Below the pieces are notes generated by a model, which was not told the DNA's origin, made no database searches, and was given only the letters and a program-made list of their open reading frames with translations. 37,923 nucleotides of DNA from positions 1 through 37,923 of the IMG/VR virus record IMGVR_UViG_3300011116_000197; one strand, 5' to 3'. A program made the translations under genes and the position numbers. Source of the DNA: a virus. Of the stretch, positions 16,508 through 22,791 are shown piece by piece. Numbering within the stretch: the stretch's first letter is position 1; each line of letters starts with the position of its first letter.

Positions 16508-16732
16508 ATGAAGAAGTTGAAAAAGAAACTACAGAGCAAAGCATTCAAGGCTGCATTTAAGTCTTATCTCCGCGCTGTCCTAGCATCGGCAGCAACTATG
16601 GGTATTGCTTTGCTTACCGATATTGCTCCTGAATACGCAATCCTCATCGGCGGTCTCACTGCCCCTATCGTTAAGTGGGCTGATAAGGCTGAAGCAGAGT
16701 TTGGATTGAAGTTTGATGAGGCTGCAGAGTAG
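16508..16732 (+). CDS. Holin candidate, 74 aa with two membrane segments
   Basis: A strongly basic start (MKKLKKKLQSKAFKAAFKSY) is followed by hydrophobic segments near 22-40 (AVLASAATMGIALLTDI) and 45-57 (AILIGGLTAPIVK), then an acidic tail ending FDEAAE. Two short membrane helices with a basic N-terminus fit small holins. ATG 16508 is chosen over an upstream GTG/ATG-like frame extension because it starts three bases after the previous stop. It is the last gene before the convergent terminator. Confidence 0.72.
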   Translation: MKKLKKKLQSKAFKAAFKSYLRAVLASAATMGIALLTDIAPEYAILIGGLTAPIVKWADKAEAEFGLKFDEAAE

Positions 16733-16741
16733 CCATTTAAA

Positions 16742-16755
16742 CGCCCATTAGGGCG
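16742..16755 (-). terminator. Short hairpin ending the leftward arm
   Basis: CGCCC-ATTA-GGGCG forms a 5-bp stem. On the minus strand it is followed by TTTAAAT, so it could terminate leftward transcripts that pass the last leftward stop at 16834. The stem is short, so confidence is limited. Confidence 0.4.
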
Positions 16756-16771
16756 GTTATTAGACACGAAT

Positions 16772-16812
16772 AGACCCCTTTACCTAGTCCGATATAGGTA
16801 GAGGGGTCTTTT
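16772..16812 (+). terminator. Strong Rho-independent terminator between convergent arms
   Basis: AGACCCCTTTACCTA pairs with TAGGTAGAGGGGTCT over 15 positions with one G-T wobble and an 8-base loop. TTTT follows at 16809-16812 on the plus strand. It ends the rightward structural and lysis arm; the minus-strand side lacks a T-run, although the stem could also slow leftward polymerase. Confidence 0.88.
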
Positions 16813-16833
16813 CTGCTTTCTACCAGTCTTCCC

Positions 16834-17355
16834 CTAACTGGAAGAAACCTCATTGATTATTAGATTGTGCCAATACTGTGGGTAGTCCGAGGCATTGACA
16901 AAGACTACTAGGTCCCGCTCCTTGGTATCCCAGCGTGTATGAAAGACTGGCTGTAGGTGGGCTATCTCTCTGGCTGGCACTACAAGTATGCCATCTGAAT
17001 ATCTAAAACAGATACGATGGTATGAGTAATCTGTATCTGTATATGGTGGTGCAATCATAATCTGCTGTAGTTTGTTGAATGGAAATATGGCTGGCTTGCT
17101 GCTATCTGTCTTCAGCCATTTGATTTCTAGGTCTCCGATATAGTTCTCTCTACCATTGCCGTGCAATACGGTGATGTGAAAGTCAGTAAAGAAGAAGCGT
17201 GGTGTTGGATATAACTTCCAGTTGCCAAAGTATTCAGTCAACGCCTTGCTTGCTATCTGTTCCCGTTTACCATCTCCTGCTACTTGCCGTATAGGTTCAA
17301 GCGCCACGTCTAGATAACTCCCATTCAGGTAGTAAAGGTCTGGCTGATTTGCCAA
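16834..17355 (-). CDS. Possible PD-(D/E)XK nuclease, 157-173 aa
   Basis: The core YIGDLEIKWLK looks like the D-x-E-x-K catalytic strand of the PD-(D/E)XK fold. It is followed by IFPFNKLQQIMIAPP and preceded by a REQIASKALTEYF helix whose Glu could complete the site. A beta-rich C-terminal half follows. The upstream start is TTG 17355 with GAGAAG spaced five bases; GTG 17307 would give 157 residues and a normal 11-base overlap with the WhiB gene. The nuclease call is tentative, from motif only. It is the last gene of the leftward arm. Confidence 0.6.
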   Translation of the reverse strand: MANQPDLYYLNGSYLDVALEPIRQVAGDGKREQIASKALTEYFGNWKLYPTPRFFFTDFHITVLHGNGRENYIGDLEIKWLKTDSSKPAIFPFNKLQQIMIAPPYTDTDYSYHRICFRYSDGILVVPAREIAHLQPVFHTRWDTKERDLVVFVNASDYPQYWHNLIINEVSSS

Positions 17356-17575
17356 GTTGTCTTCTCATTAGTTTGCGATGTCTATCTGTAGTACCTGCCC
17401 AATACCCATCTACATTCCACTCAAGTGCATACTCTAAACATTCTGCTTTGGCTGGGCAGCCATTGCAGATTCTAAATAATAATTGCATCTCTTTGTATTC
17501 ACCTTGTTTGTGTGGGAACCACATCTCATTATCGGTACCTTCACACGCTGGCTTGTTCTTAAATTTGGGAATCAT
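17297..17575 (-). CDS. WhiB-family iron-sulfur transcription regulator
   Basis: The four cluster-binding cysteines are C11, C37, C40 and C46, in the WhiB order with CNGC and CPAKAEC. The turn motif GYWAGTTDRHR at 57-67 and a basic C-terminus (RKLMRRQLGK) complete the family signature. WhiB-like proteins bind a 4Fe-4S cluster and the principal sigma factor of Actinobacteria. In mycobacteriophage TM4 a WhiB represses host whiB2, which is known precedent for host control. The start is ATG after GGAGGCTAA. Acidic FP and MWF residues at 18-21 are as in other members. Confidence 0.93.
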   Translation of the reverse strand: MIPKFKNKPACEGTDNEMWFPHKQGEYKEMQLLFRICNGCPAKAECLEYALEWNVDGYWAGTTDRHRKLMRRQLGKSARPLLPEWELSRRGA

Positions 17576-17743
17576 TTAGCCTCCTGTTTTATAGAACCCT
17601 GTACCTTTAAAGTGTACTGGGTTTACTGTCCAAATCCTAATCATTGTCTCACCGCATAATTGGCAAGGGATAGGAAGATTGCTGGTTGTTTCAGTAATGC
17701 TTCCACAAGACTTACATTTAAAATCATATGTCGGCACAACCAT
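17576..17743 (-). CDS. FmdB-like zinc-ribbon protein, 55 aa
   Basis: MVVPTYDFKCKSCG opens the protein, a second pair CQLC lies at 27-30, and the end reads MIRIWTVNPVHFKGTGFYKT. This closely follows the FmdB/CxxC-CxxC regulatory Zn-ribbon family, whose members end in FKGxGFYKT. ATG 17743 has AGGAGAGGAAG directly upstream. The gene overlaps the upstream gene by 20 bases, and its stop lies directly before the WhiB start region. It could act as a small transcription or ribosome-binding regulator; function unproven. Confidence 0.82.
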   Translation of the reverse strand: MVVPTYDFKCKSCGSITETTSNLPIPCQLCGETMIRIWTVNPVHFKGTGFYKTGG

Positions 17744-17963
17744 CTTCCTCTCCTATTGGCGCAGGTAGAGTTACCATACTGCCACAACTAGCACACTCTG
17801 CATCTAAAAAGTAAAAGGCTATCTCGCCATCTACAAATCCACCTAGCATTACAAAGACTTCACAACCACATACACATACTTCTGTTGGCTCACCACGTAA
17901 GTCCATTGACTTGCTGTAGTCCACTAGATGTAGCAGGTCACGGATGTCTTTACTCTGACTCAT
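17724..17963 (-). CDS. Cys-rich Zn-ribbon-like protein, 79 aa
   Basis: Residues about 29-34 carry VCVCGCE and residues about 57-60 carry CASC, making a probable zinc ribbon with a beta hairpin between (VFVMLGGFVDGEIAFYFLDAE). The first 25 residues are charged and helical. The gene overlaps the upstream sigma-like gene and the downstream FmdB-like gene. Small proteins of this type recur in actinobacterial phages, as I recall. Function unknown. Confidence 0.72.
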   Translation of the reverse strand: MSQSKDIRDLLHLVDYSKSMDLRGEPTEVCVCGCEVFVMLGGFVDGEIAFYFLDAECASCGSMVTLPAPIGEEDGCADI

Positions 17964-18600
17964 CGGCTACCTCTGTCACTGAGTCCTCATCTTGGTAGGG
18001 GCGGAATCCACCTAGGTTTCTGATGAGGGAGTTGATAGCCCGTTGTACTTTCATCCGTGCACCATCTGGACTGGTAGCCATATCTTTGGCTAGCACTGTC
18101 CAATCTGGGTTATCTATACTGAATCTAATCCGAAGGATATTCTGCTTTGCTTCTGTTAGTTTGAAGAAAGCATTGGCTATATCCGACCTTAAAACCAACC
18201 AGTTATTGCCATCATTACTTGCCTCTGACTTGCTGAACTTAAAGTTCAAGTCTTTAATCTTTACAGGTATCTCGTAGGATTCTGAGATGATGCTGGGTAG
18301 GAAGGCTTCTATGACTGTTGCGTCGTAGTAGTACAGGTCAAGCAACTCGTAACCGACTGTCTTTGCTTTTTCCTTTTCGCAGTACTTGACTGCTGCATTA
18401 CGCAATGACTTGGCTATTAATTTATCTTTATCTTTTTGGTCTAAGGCTGACCATTCTGCATATTTTGTGGGATGGGTAACGAACCATAGCCATAGCATTT
18501 GCTGTATATCCAAGGCATCTACCATTGGGTAGCGCCTGTGGTATTCCACGGCTAGTGAGGCTACAACTGAGTCGTACTCAGTTATGTACTCCTGATTCAT
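17950..18600 (-). CDS. Sigma-factor-like protein with C-terminal HTH, 216 aa
   Basis: Residues about 25-80 (ALDIQQMLWLWFVTHP, then a Lys/Asp helix and SLRNAAVKYCEKEKAK) resemble the region-2 helices of small sigma-70-type factors. Residues 147-197 (KLTEAKQNILRIRF, then WTVLAKDMATSPDGARMKVQRAI) read as a region-4-like helix-turn-helix. The C-terminus is acidic. The ribosome site is GGGAAGG. A role in redirecting host RNA polymerase is suggested, and WhiB, a sigma-binding family, lies three genes downstream. It could also be a plain DNA-binding protein; homology should be tested. Confidence 0.68.
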   Translation of the reverse strand: MNQEYITEYDSVVASLAVEYHRRYPMVDALDIQQMLWLWFVTHPTKYAEWSALDQKDKDKLIAKSLRNAAVKYCEKEKAKTVGYELLDLYYYDATVIEAFLPSIISESYEIPVKIKDLNFKFSKSEASNDGNNWLVLRSDIANAFFKLTEAKQNILRIRFSIDNPDWTVLAKDMATSPDGARMKVQRAINSLIRNLGGFRPYQDEDSVTEVADESE

Positions 18601-18880
18601 TAATCCCTTCCCATTGACCTCTTTGTACCAATAGTCCGATTATGGCATAGTTGGCTAGGTCTAGTAGAGTATCTTCAATAGATTCGTAATTCGGCGTGTC
18701 TATTTTTTTATAATATAAATGTTCAAGTCGTGTCATCTTGTCGTGCATCCGCACAACTATCCCATTCATAGCACCGCCTGGTGCTTGACCTATGTTGTTG
18801 GGACCGTAGTCTGCGTGCTTACGAACCATAGTAATCTTTAATTCTGACAGGATGTCATCAAAGTGTTTAATGTCCTTCAT
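18578..18880 (-). CDS. Nmad1 / DUF1599-like protein, 100 aa
   Basis: The family pattern is visible: KHADYGPNNIG near 21-31, then VVRMHDKMTRLEHL near 42-55, and SIEDTLLDLANYAIIGLLV near 67-85. Nmad1 (nucleotide modification associated domain 1) was proposed to be linked to phage nucleotide modification and looks like an all-helical MazG-like fold. It starts after GGAAGG and overlaps the upstream gene by 14 bases. No other base-modification enzyme was recognised here, so the role may be nucleotide pool cleaning. Confidence 0.8.
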   Translation of the reverse strand: MKDIKHFDDILSELKITMVRKHADYGPNNIGQAPGGAMNGIVVRMHDKMTRLEHLYYKKIDTPNYESIEDTLLDLANYAIIGLLVQRGQWEGINESGVHN

Positions 18881-19175
18881 CTAGCACCTTCCGTAGTTCT
18901 GTATCTAGGTCTGAGGTCAACTCTATAACGGTAACTTCGTCAATAAAATCCTGCGCTTCTCCCTGTGCTGATGCCACTAGGAAGTTGGCTAGGATTGTAA
19001 GTAGATTAAGCCCTACTTCTGGGTCTTGTTTGGTATGCACATAGACATCTCTAAGTGCTGATAGTAGGTCAATGCCTTTGCTATCTGTAATAGGCAGTCC
19101 TATGATTCTAGGATTCTGCTCAATGTAATCCCAAACATCCTCACTGCTCGTTGATGCATCGCTTGATTCGCTCAT
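18867..19175 (-). CDS. Hypothetical acidic helical protein, 102 aa
   Basis: The N-terminus is Ser/Asp/Glu-rich (MSESSDASTSSED) and probably disordered. Helices with Leu, Ala and Asp follow. There are no Cys clusters, membrane segments or catalytic motifs. It overlaps the primase TOPRIM gene by 35 bases and the Nmad1 gene by 14. Context suggests a replication-module accessory protein. Confidence 0.68.
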   Translation of the reverse strand: MSESSDASTSSEDVWDYIEQNPRIIGLPITDSKGIDLLSALRDVYVHTKQDPEVGLNLLTILANFLVASAQGEAQDFIDEVTVIELTSDLDTELRKVLDEGH

Positions 19176-19773
19176 CTAACCAGCCCGCCCCTTCCTGTAG
19201 AACAATACTGTTTACGTCGTGCCCTTCTGGCATCTGAACTATATTTACATTTCCTAACTCACGACTAATCTTCTTGCCGAACTCTAGTCCTGGACTGTCA
19301 CCATCTGCTAACACAATAACTATATCAAAGTCGTCAAGGATTTTGCTGTAGTAGGGCTTCCAGTTGTTAGCACCTGGCACACCTACTGCTGGGTGTCCTG
19401 TCTTGGTTACTACTGTGATGCAGTCAATCTCACCTTCGGTGACACAGATATAGCCATCTGCTGTGAGTACTGCCTGTGCATTAAACATTGTGGTCTTAGC
19501 CCCTGGCAAGCCTATGTACTTAGGGTCTTCACCATTAATGCTACGAAAGCGTAGGTCTACCACACCTGATGGAGTGATATATGGAATTGCTAATTTACCC
19601 TTGTAGCCTTCGTGTCCTGGTAATGGATTGTCCACTACTCCGATATGAAACTTCTTTGCTTCGTCTACCGACAGACCCCGTGTTGCTAGATAACTTGCTG
19701 CTTGAGGTATGTGCTGAGCGTACTCTGTCGCTGCCTGTAGGAGAAACTGTCTCTGCGTATTTGACAGCCTCAC
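19141..19773 (-). CDS. Primase TOPRIM-domain protein, 210 aa
   Basis: This is the catalytic half of a DnaG-like primase. It has FHIGVVDNP and LAIPYITPSGVVDLRFRSI in the N-terminal part, TEGEID with E113 and E115, VPGANNWKP, and the metal-binding LADGDSPG with D157/D159. The start is GTG 19773, with AGAAGGAGG ending eight bases upstream inside the coding sequence of the zinc-finger gene. The zinc-binding domain normally found in the same polypeptide is encoded by that overlapping gene in another frame. The product should make RNA primers for replication. Confidence 0.88.
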   Translation of the reverse strand: MRLSNTQRQFLLQAATEYAQHIPQAASYLATRGLSVDEAKKFHIGVVDNPLPGHEGYKGKLAIPYITPSGVVDLRFRSINGEDPKYIGLPGAKTTMFNAQAVLTADGYICVTEGEIDCITVVTKTGHPAVGVPGANNWKPYYSKILDDFDIVIVLADGDSPGLEFGKKISRELGNVNIVQMPEGHDVNSIVLQEGAGWLDERIKRCINEQ

Positions 19774-19987
19774 GATAGTTGCCTCCTTCTTTGTGCATAA
19801 TCAAATCGTATACATCTCCGCCGACGCCACATCCGTGGCATTTGAATCTGCCTTCATCATAGTTGATACCTGCTGATGCGTTTTTATCTGGGTGAAATGG
19901 GCATCGCATCTTGCGCCAGCCACTGCCCACTGCTGGCAGTCTGGCGCCTATATGTTCTAAATAGGCAGCGATACTATGTTTGTCCAT
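19595..19987 (-). CDS. Primase zinc-finger (CHC2) protein, 130 aa
   Basis: The CHC2 zinc motif is clear: CPFHPDKNAS gives C29 and H32, and FKCHGCGVGGD gives C50 and C53. This domain recognises template DNA in DnaG-type primases. The frame continues as a Ser/Arg-rich tail (after about residue 82) that shares 179 bases with the TOPRIM gene in a different frame. The tail looks less protein-like than the first 80 residues. Either the two proteins work as a pair or frameshifting joins them. It overlaps the upstream resolvase-like gene by 14 bases. Confidence 0.85.
   Translation of the reverse strand: MDKHSIAAYLEHIGARLPAVGSGWRKMRCPFHPDKNASAGINYDEGRFKCHGCGVGGDVYDLIMHKEGGNYREAVKYAETVSPTGSDRVRSAHTSSSKLSSNTGSVGRRSKEVSYRSSGQSITRTRRLQG
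19782..19790 (-). promoter_or_regulatory. Internal Shine-Dalgarno for the TOPRIM gene
   Basis: On the minus strand AGAAGGAGG lies eight bases before GTG 19773. The same bases encode Lys-Glu-Gly-Gly (about residues 66-69) of the zinc-finger protein. Its near-perfect match to the anti-Shine-Dalgarno argues for deliberate independent initiation and against a simple frameshift error. Confidence 0.75.
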
Positions 19988-20318
19988 CTGCTTTCTTTAG
20001 TAGTGCTAGCCATACCTGTGCAGGCATACTGGCATACCACTGACCAACATCTCCTTTGCCTTTGCGCTTGTGTAAGACTACTCCTGTCCAAGCATTGTCA
20101 TTCTTCATCTCTACTTCTAACTCTGCTGTCCAGCCTGCAAGGTCCATCTTTGCGTGGTTCTTAATCTCAATGGTAACTCCTGGCACACCGCTTATATCGC
20201 CTTTATCTAAGGTTGCTCCTGCGAGTCTGCGGTCTGCATACTGATAACCATTGGCTTTAAGCCAAGCAACTACATCACGTTCTGCTTGGCTGCCCTTGCG
20301 TTTGGCTGCGCTACTCAA
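19974..20318 (-). CDS. Holliday-junction-resolvase-like PD-(D/E)XK nuclease
   Basis: The order is that of small PD-(D/E)XK resolvases and VRR-like nucleases: KGSQAERDVVAWLKANGY with an early Glu (E13), LDKGDISGVPG with D41, and VTIEIKNHAK with the E-x-K at 51-53. The C-terminal half is helical and basic. TTG 20318 overlaps the upstream TAG and probably relies on translational coupling. It would resolve branched DNA before packaging or trim recombination intermediates. Confidence 0.83.
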   Translation of the reverse strand: MSSAAKRKGSQAERDVVAWLKANGYQYADRRLAGATLDKGDISGVPGVTIEIKNHAKMDLAGWTAELEVEMKNDNAWTGVVLHKRKGKGDVGQWYASMPAQVWLALLKKADGQT

Positions 20319-20487
20319 CTGCTGCTCTTGCTACCTTCAATACTTCTGTTTGTACTTTGTTGTAAAGATTATCATTGTTATATAACTCATCAACGATAAT
20401 GTTCCATTCACCATCTGATACTGCTGCTCCTAAAAGAACTTCAATATCTTCACGGCTAAATGACATATCCCATATCTTAGTTTCCAT
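20311..20487 (-). CDS. Small acidic helical protein, 58 aa
   Basis: ATG 20487 lies inside the end of the ATPase gene (11-base overlap) with AGGAGCAG upstream, and the frame ends in TAG at 20311-20313. The product, starting METKIWDMSFSREDIEVLLG, is acidic with two amphipathic helices. It fills an otherwise empty interval and its stop overlaps the next start. It may be a partner of the ATPase or resolvase; unknown. Confidence 0.68.
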   Translation of the reverse strand: METKIWDMSFSREDIEVLLGAAVSDGEWNIIVDELYNNDNLYNKVQTEVLKVARAAVE

Positions 20488-21295
20488 ACATCTGCTCCTG
20501 CATATACTTAACTTGAACGTCGTCTAGATACATACTATCTGGATTAAAAGCCAGGCTGACATAGTTGTTACCTGTCTGGTCTGCTCGCCCATATCTGTTC
20601 TTGACTGGGGCTACGCAGAGATAGGTCTCATCACCCTGCTTCATTTGTCCTATAGTCAATACCATTGCTGGAATCTGATTGACCAGACCCTGAATGGCTG
20701 ACCGTGGCTGGCAAGGATAGCCCTCAAAACCTTCCTTGGTATGGTGCAAGACCAGCACTGCTGCGTTGGTATCTCGTGCAAGATACTTTAACTCTTTCAT
20801 TGCTGCTCGCATACCTTGGAATTCTTCGTGACCATCCATCGCAATATCCATAAGGTTATCTACCACAATAAGCGTTGGACTTCTACCCCATACAGTTTCA
20901 AATGCACTGACCTCATCATCTAAATCTTTTAGAGTGGGAGTGGATTCAAAGGACCAGAACAAATGATTGTTTAGAGTAAGGATTTCTTCTGCTTGATTAG
21001 GCTCACGCTTGAGCAACTGTTCTGCTGCTGTCTGTGTCATACGACCTGACATTGCAACAAGACGCATTGCCATAGTGTGAGCATTGGTATCTGCGCTGAA
21101 GTACAGCGTAGGTACTTTGGATTTGGCTGCGATTGCCAGTGCAACTGATGACTTACCTGCACCTGGAGTGCCTGCAACCATCGTAATTTCTGCACGGCGC
21201 AGGATAATTCCTGCTCGTTCAAATGCCGCAAAAGCGGGCGGCAATGGTTCGCCGCCCACCTCTGCTTTGCTAATGCTGCGTCTGAGTGTACGCAT
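20477..21295 (-). CDS. RecA/DnaB-like ATPase (replicative helicase candidate)
   Basis: Walker A is GTPGAGKS at 42-49 and Walker B is LIVVD at 142-146. FSADTNAHTMAMRLVAMSG near 66-84, VLHHTKE near 186-192 and an APVKNRYG segment match the RecA-like core of DnaB/KaiC-type phage helicases. The DnaB N-terminal domain is missing, giving a 272-residue single-domain protein. It starts by a one-base TAATG overlap and sits beside the primase genes, so a DNA-unwinding or loading role at the phage fork is likely. Confidence 0.87.
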   Translation of the reverse strand: MRTLRRSISKAEVGGEPLPPAFAAFERAGIILRRAEITMVAGTPGAGKSSVALAIAAKSKVPTLYFSADTNAHTMAMRLVAMSGRMTQTAAEQLLKREPNQAEEILTLNNHLFWSFESTPTLKDLDDEVSAFETVWGRSPTLIVVDNLMDIAMDGHEEFQGMRAAMKELKYLARDTNAAVLVLHHTKEGFEGYPCQPRSAIQGLVNQIPAMVLTIGQMKQGDETYLCVAPVKNRYGRADQTGNNYVSLAFNPDSMYLDDVQVKYMQEQMYGN

Positions 21296-21753
21296 TACTT
21301 CACTTGTTCAGCGACAAATGTATTCCACTCAGGAGAACCTGCACGTACATACACGTTCTTGCACTTATCAAATGCACCCTTTGGTGCTGGACAGAAGTAA
21401 CCGCGGTATGTCTTGCCGTCTTTACCTGTGCCTTGGATAGCAGTCATCTTGCCGTGTGGACAGTTCTTACCACCGAGTGATGGTGCTGCTGACCAACCGC
21501 CATTATCTGCTGGTGTGTTGTCAATAATAGATGCGCCAAATGCTGCTGCTACTTGGGCTGGTGCCATTGGCTGTGCTGCTGGTGCAGACTGACCTCTGGC
21601 TGCTGCTTCAAGTTCTGTTACTGCTGACTTGATAGCGTCAAGTGCTGTTGCTACCAACTGGTCTAGTTCATCTCCGTGCTCTGCACGAACTGTTACTAGT
21701 GAACCTGCTGGTGTTTTTACTGTGATACTGATTGGTGCTTCAGTGCTAGCCAC
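21295..21753 (-). CDS. Putative single-strand DNA-binding protein, 152 aa
   Basis: GTG 21753 is preferred because GGAG lies seven bases upstream; a TTG 33 bases earlier overlaps the nuclease gene too far. The N-terminal 60 residues contain ITVKTPAGSLVTVRAE and a helix. An Ala/Pro-rich linker follows, then a C-terminal domain with CPHGKM, YRGYFCPAPKGAFDKC and WNTFV, probably a zinc site. I recall this C-terminal domain between nuclease and helicase genes of actinobacterial phages. The SSB-like role is inferred from context, not from a clear OB fold. Confidence 0.68.
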   Translation of the reverse strand: MASTEAPISITVKTPAGSLVTVRAEHGDELDQLVATALDAIKSAVTELEAAARGQSAPAAQPMAPAQVAAAFGASIIDNTPADNGGWSAAPSLGGKNCPHGKMTAIQGTGKDGKTYRGYFCPAPKGAFDKCKNVYVRAGSPEWNTFVAEQVK

Positions 21754-22531
21754 TGATTGTCTCCTGTTCCTGGAATGGTGTAGCAAGACCTTTCTTGTCT
21801 CGCCACTGTCTAACCTTCATTGCAAATTGTACTCCCTTCCAGCCCTCTGCTATGTCTATCCAAACTAATTTGCATAGACCAGTTCCTGCTGGCAAGTGAA
21901 TGATGATGGCTTTGTCTTTGTTGACATCGCCCCAACTACCACGGCGACCCGTAGCAATATCATACGGGGAGCCGTTAGCATAGATTGCTAACTGAATGGC
22001 AATGTTATTAGGATGGTCAATACGACCAGTCTTAATATCTGCAATGAATCTTTCACCTTTATATTCAACAACTCTGTCTGGAGTACCAGCAATTTTGAAC
22101 TTGTCTAGTACACAGAACTGTTCTATAAAGATTTTATTAAGTTGTTCTGTTGCTTTTTGGTAGGCAATTAAGTCCCCTGCCCACTCATCTGGAACTGGTC
22201 CTATGTCCTGTCCCAAATCTAGTTTCTCTGCGAATGAATGTAGTGCTGTGCCGATAGTTGCTGCACGACTAGCACCTGCTACTTCCATAGCATCTTCAAT
22301 ATATTTATTGATTGCCATTTTATCTTCTTGTGCTGCACTAATTGCTAGTAGCAAGTCACTACGCACAGTTAAACCAATGGCTGCCATACGCATCTTCCAA
22401 GCAGTGAGTGCTGCTGGGTCATCAAGACTGTTAGCAATAGTAGTAGCACGTGTATAAGCCACTGGCTTGCCACCTGCTTTGGGTACAACTAATGGACGAC
22501 CGTATCTATCTCGGTCAATTTCAACTCGCAT
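21746..22531 (-). CDS. RecB/Cas4-like PD-(D/E)XK exonuclease
   Basis: The RecB-type nuclease motifs are in order: GTALHSFAE with H98, AGTPDRVV with D152, and FIADIKTGR with D165 and K167, followed by an IAIQLAIYANG helix. No CxxC cluster of true Cas4 is apparent. The protein is 261 residues, close to phage Cas4/RecB-like exonucleases used in recombination and end processing. The ribosome region contains AAGGAGAC and AAGGA. The gene is preceded by two hairpins, one carrying an anti-Shine-Dalgarno loop, so it may be translationally regulated. Confidence 0.87.
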   Translation of the reverse strand: MRVEIDRDRYGRPLVVPKAGGKPVAYTRATTIANSLDDPAALTAWKMRMAAIGLTVRSDLLLAISAAQEDKMAINKYIEDAMEVAGASRAATIGTALHSFAEKLDLGQDIGPVPDEWAGDLIAYQKATEQLNKIFIEQFCVLDKFKIAGTPDRVVEYKGERFIADIKTGRIDHPNNIAIQLAIYANGSPYDIATGRRGSWGDVNKDKAIIIHLPAGTGLCKLVWIDIAEGWKGVQFAMKVRQWRDKKGLATPFQEQETISG

Positions 22532-22558
22532 TTGTCTGTCCTTGTCTCCTTGTTAAAA

Positions 22559-22600
22559 GAGTCAGACTGGAAAGGAGACTAATCAAAACCAGTCTGACTC
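22559..22600 (-). promoter_or_regulatory. Hairpin with anti-Shine-Dalgarno loop
   Basis: A perfect 12-bp inverted repeat, GAGTCAGACTGG and CCAGTCTGACTC, encloses an 18-base loop. On the minus strand (the transcribed sense) the loop contains AGTCTCCTT. This is complementary over 8 bases to AAGGAGAC directly downstream and before the nuclease start, allowing an H-type pseudoknot. TTTT follows the stem, so it could also act as an attenuator. Confidence 0.65.
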
Positions 22601-22606
22601 AGTAGG

Positions 22607-22646
22607 CAGAGTGTAGCAGGTAGAAAGGCAATACCTACTCACTCTG
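22607..22646 (-). promoter_or_regulatory. Second hairpin, overlapping the upstream stop codon
   Basis: CAGAGTG and CACTCTG pair, then eight further pairs (AGTAGGTA against TACCTGCT with a G-T wobble) follow after one bulged base, giving 15 bp around a 9-base loop. It overlaps the stop codon of the 50-residue Cys-rich gene and stands six bases from the anti-Shine-Dalgarno hairpin. Confidence 0.6.
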
Positions 22647-22791
22647 ATGCGGCGTGGCATTGGCAATCACAGGGTCTCCTGAGTGCGTGGATACTGATGA
22701 CCGCAGTACCTGTGCATTCACTGTGTTTGCCTGCCATACATTTGCCAGTACTTGCTGCCCCACTATAAGTGTGGTCTGCAATCTTGGGCAT
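22639..22791 (-). CDS. Cys/His-rich miniprotein, 50 aa
   Basis: ATG 22791 shares a base with the upstream stop (TAATG). The product begins MPKIADHTYSGAAST and carries GKCMAGKHSECTG and RPCDCQCH, five Cys and several His, a likely zinc-binding mini-domain. I recall such a CxCxCH ending in actinobacterial phage genes. It ends inside the second hairpin. Function unknown. Confidence 0.7.
   Translation of the reverse strand: MPKIADHTYSGAASTGKCMAGKHSECTGTAVISIHALRRPCDCQCHAASE

Noticed and set aside
16733-16833. Attachment site for integration at the convergent junction
   Set aside because: No integrase gene is present, and the inverted repeats there are fully explained as terminators.
19595-19773. 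Primase split as a plain sequencing frameshift
   Set aside because: The internal start has a near-perfect Shine-Dalgarno at ideal spacing; a read check is still worth doing.
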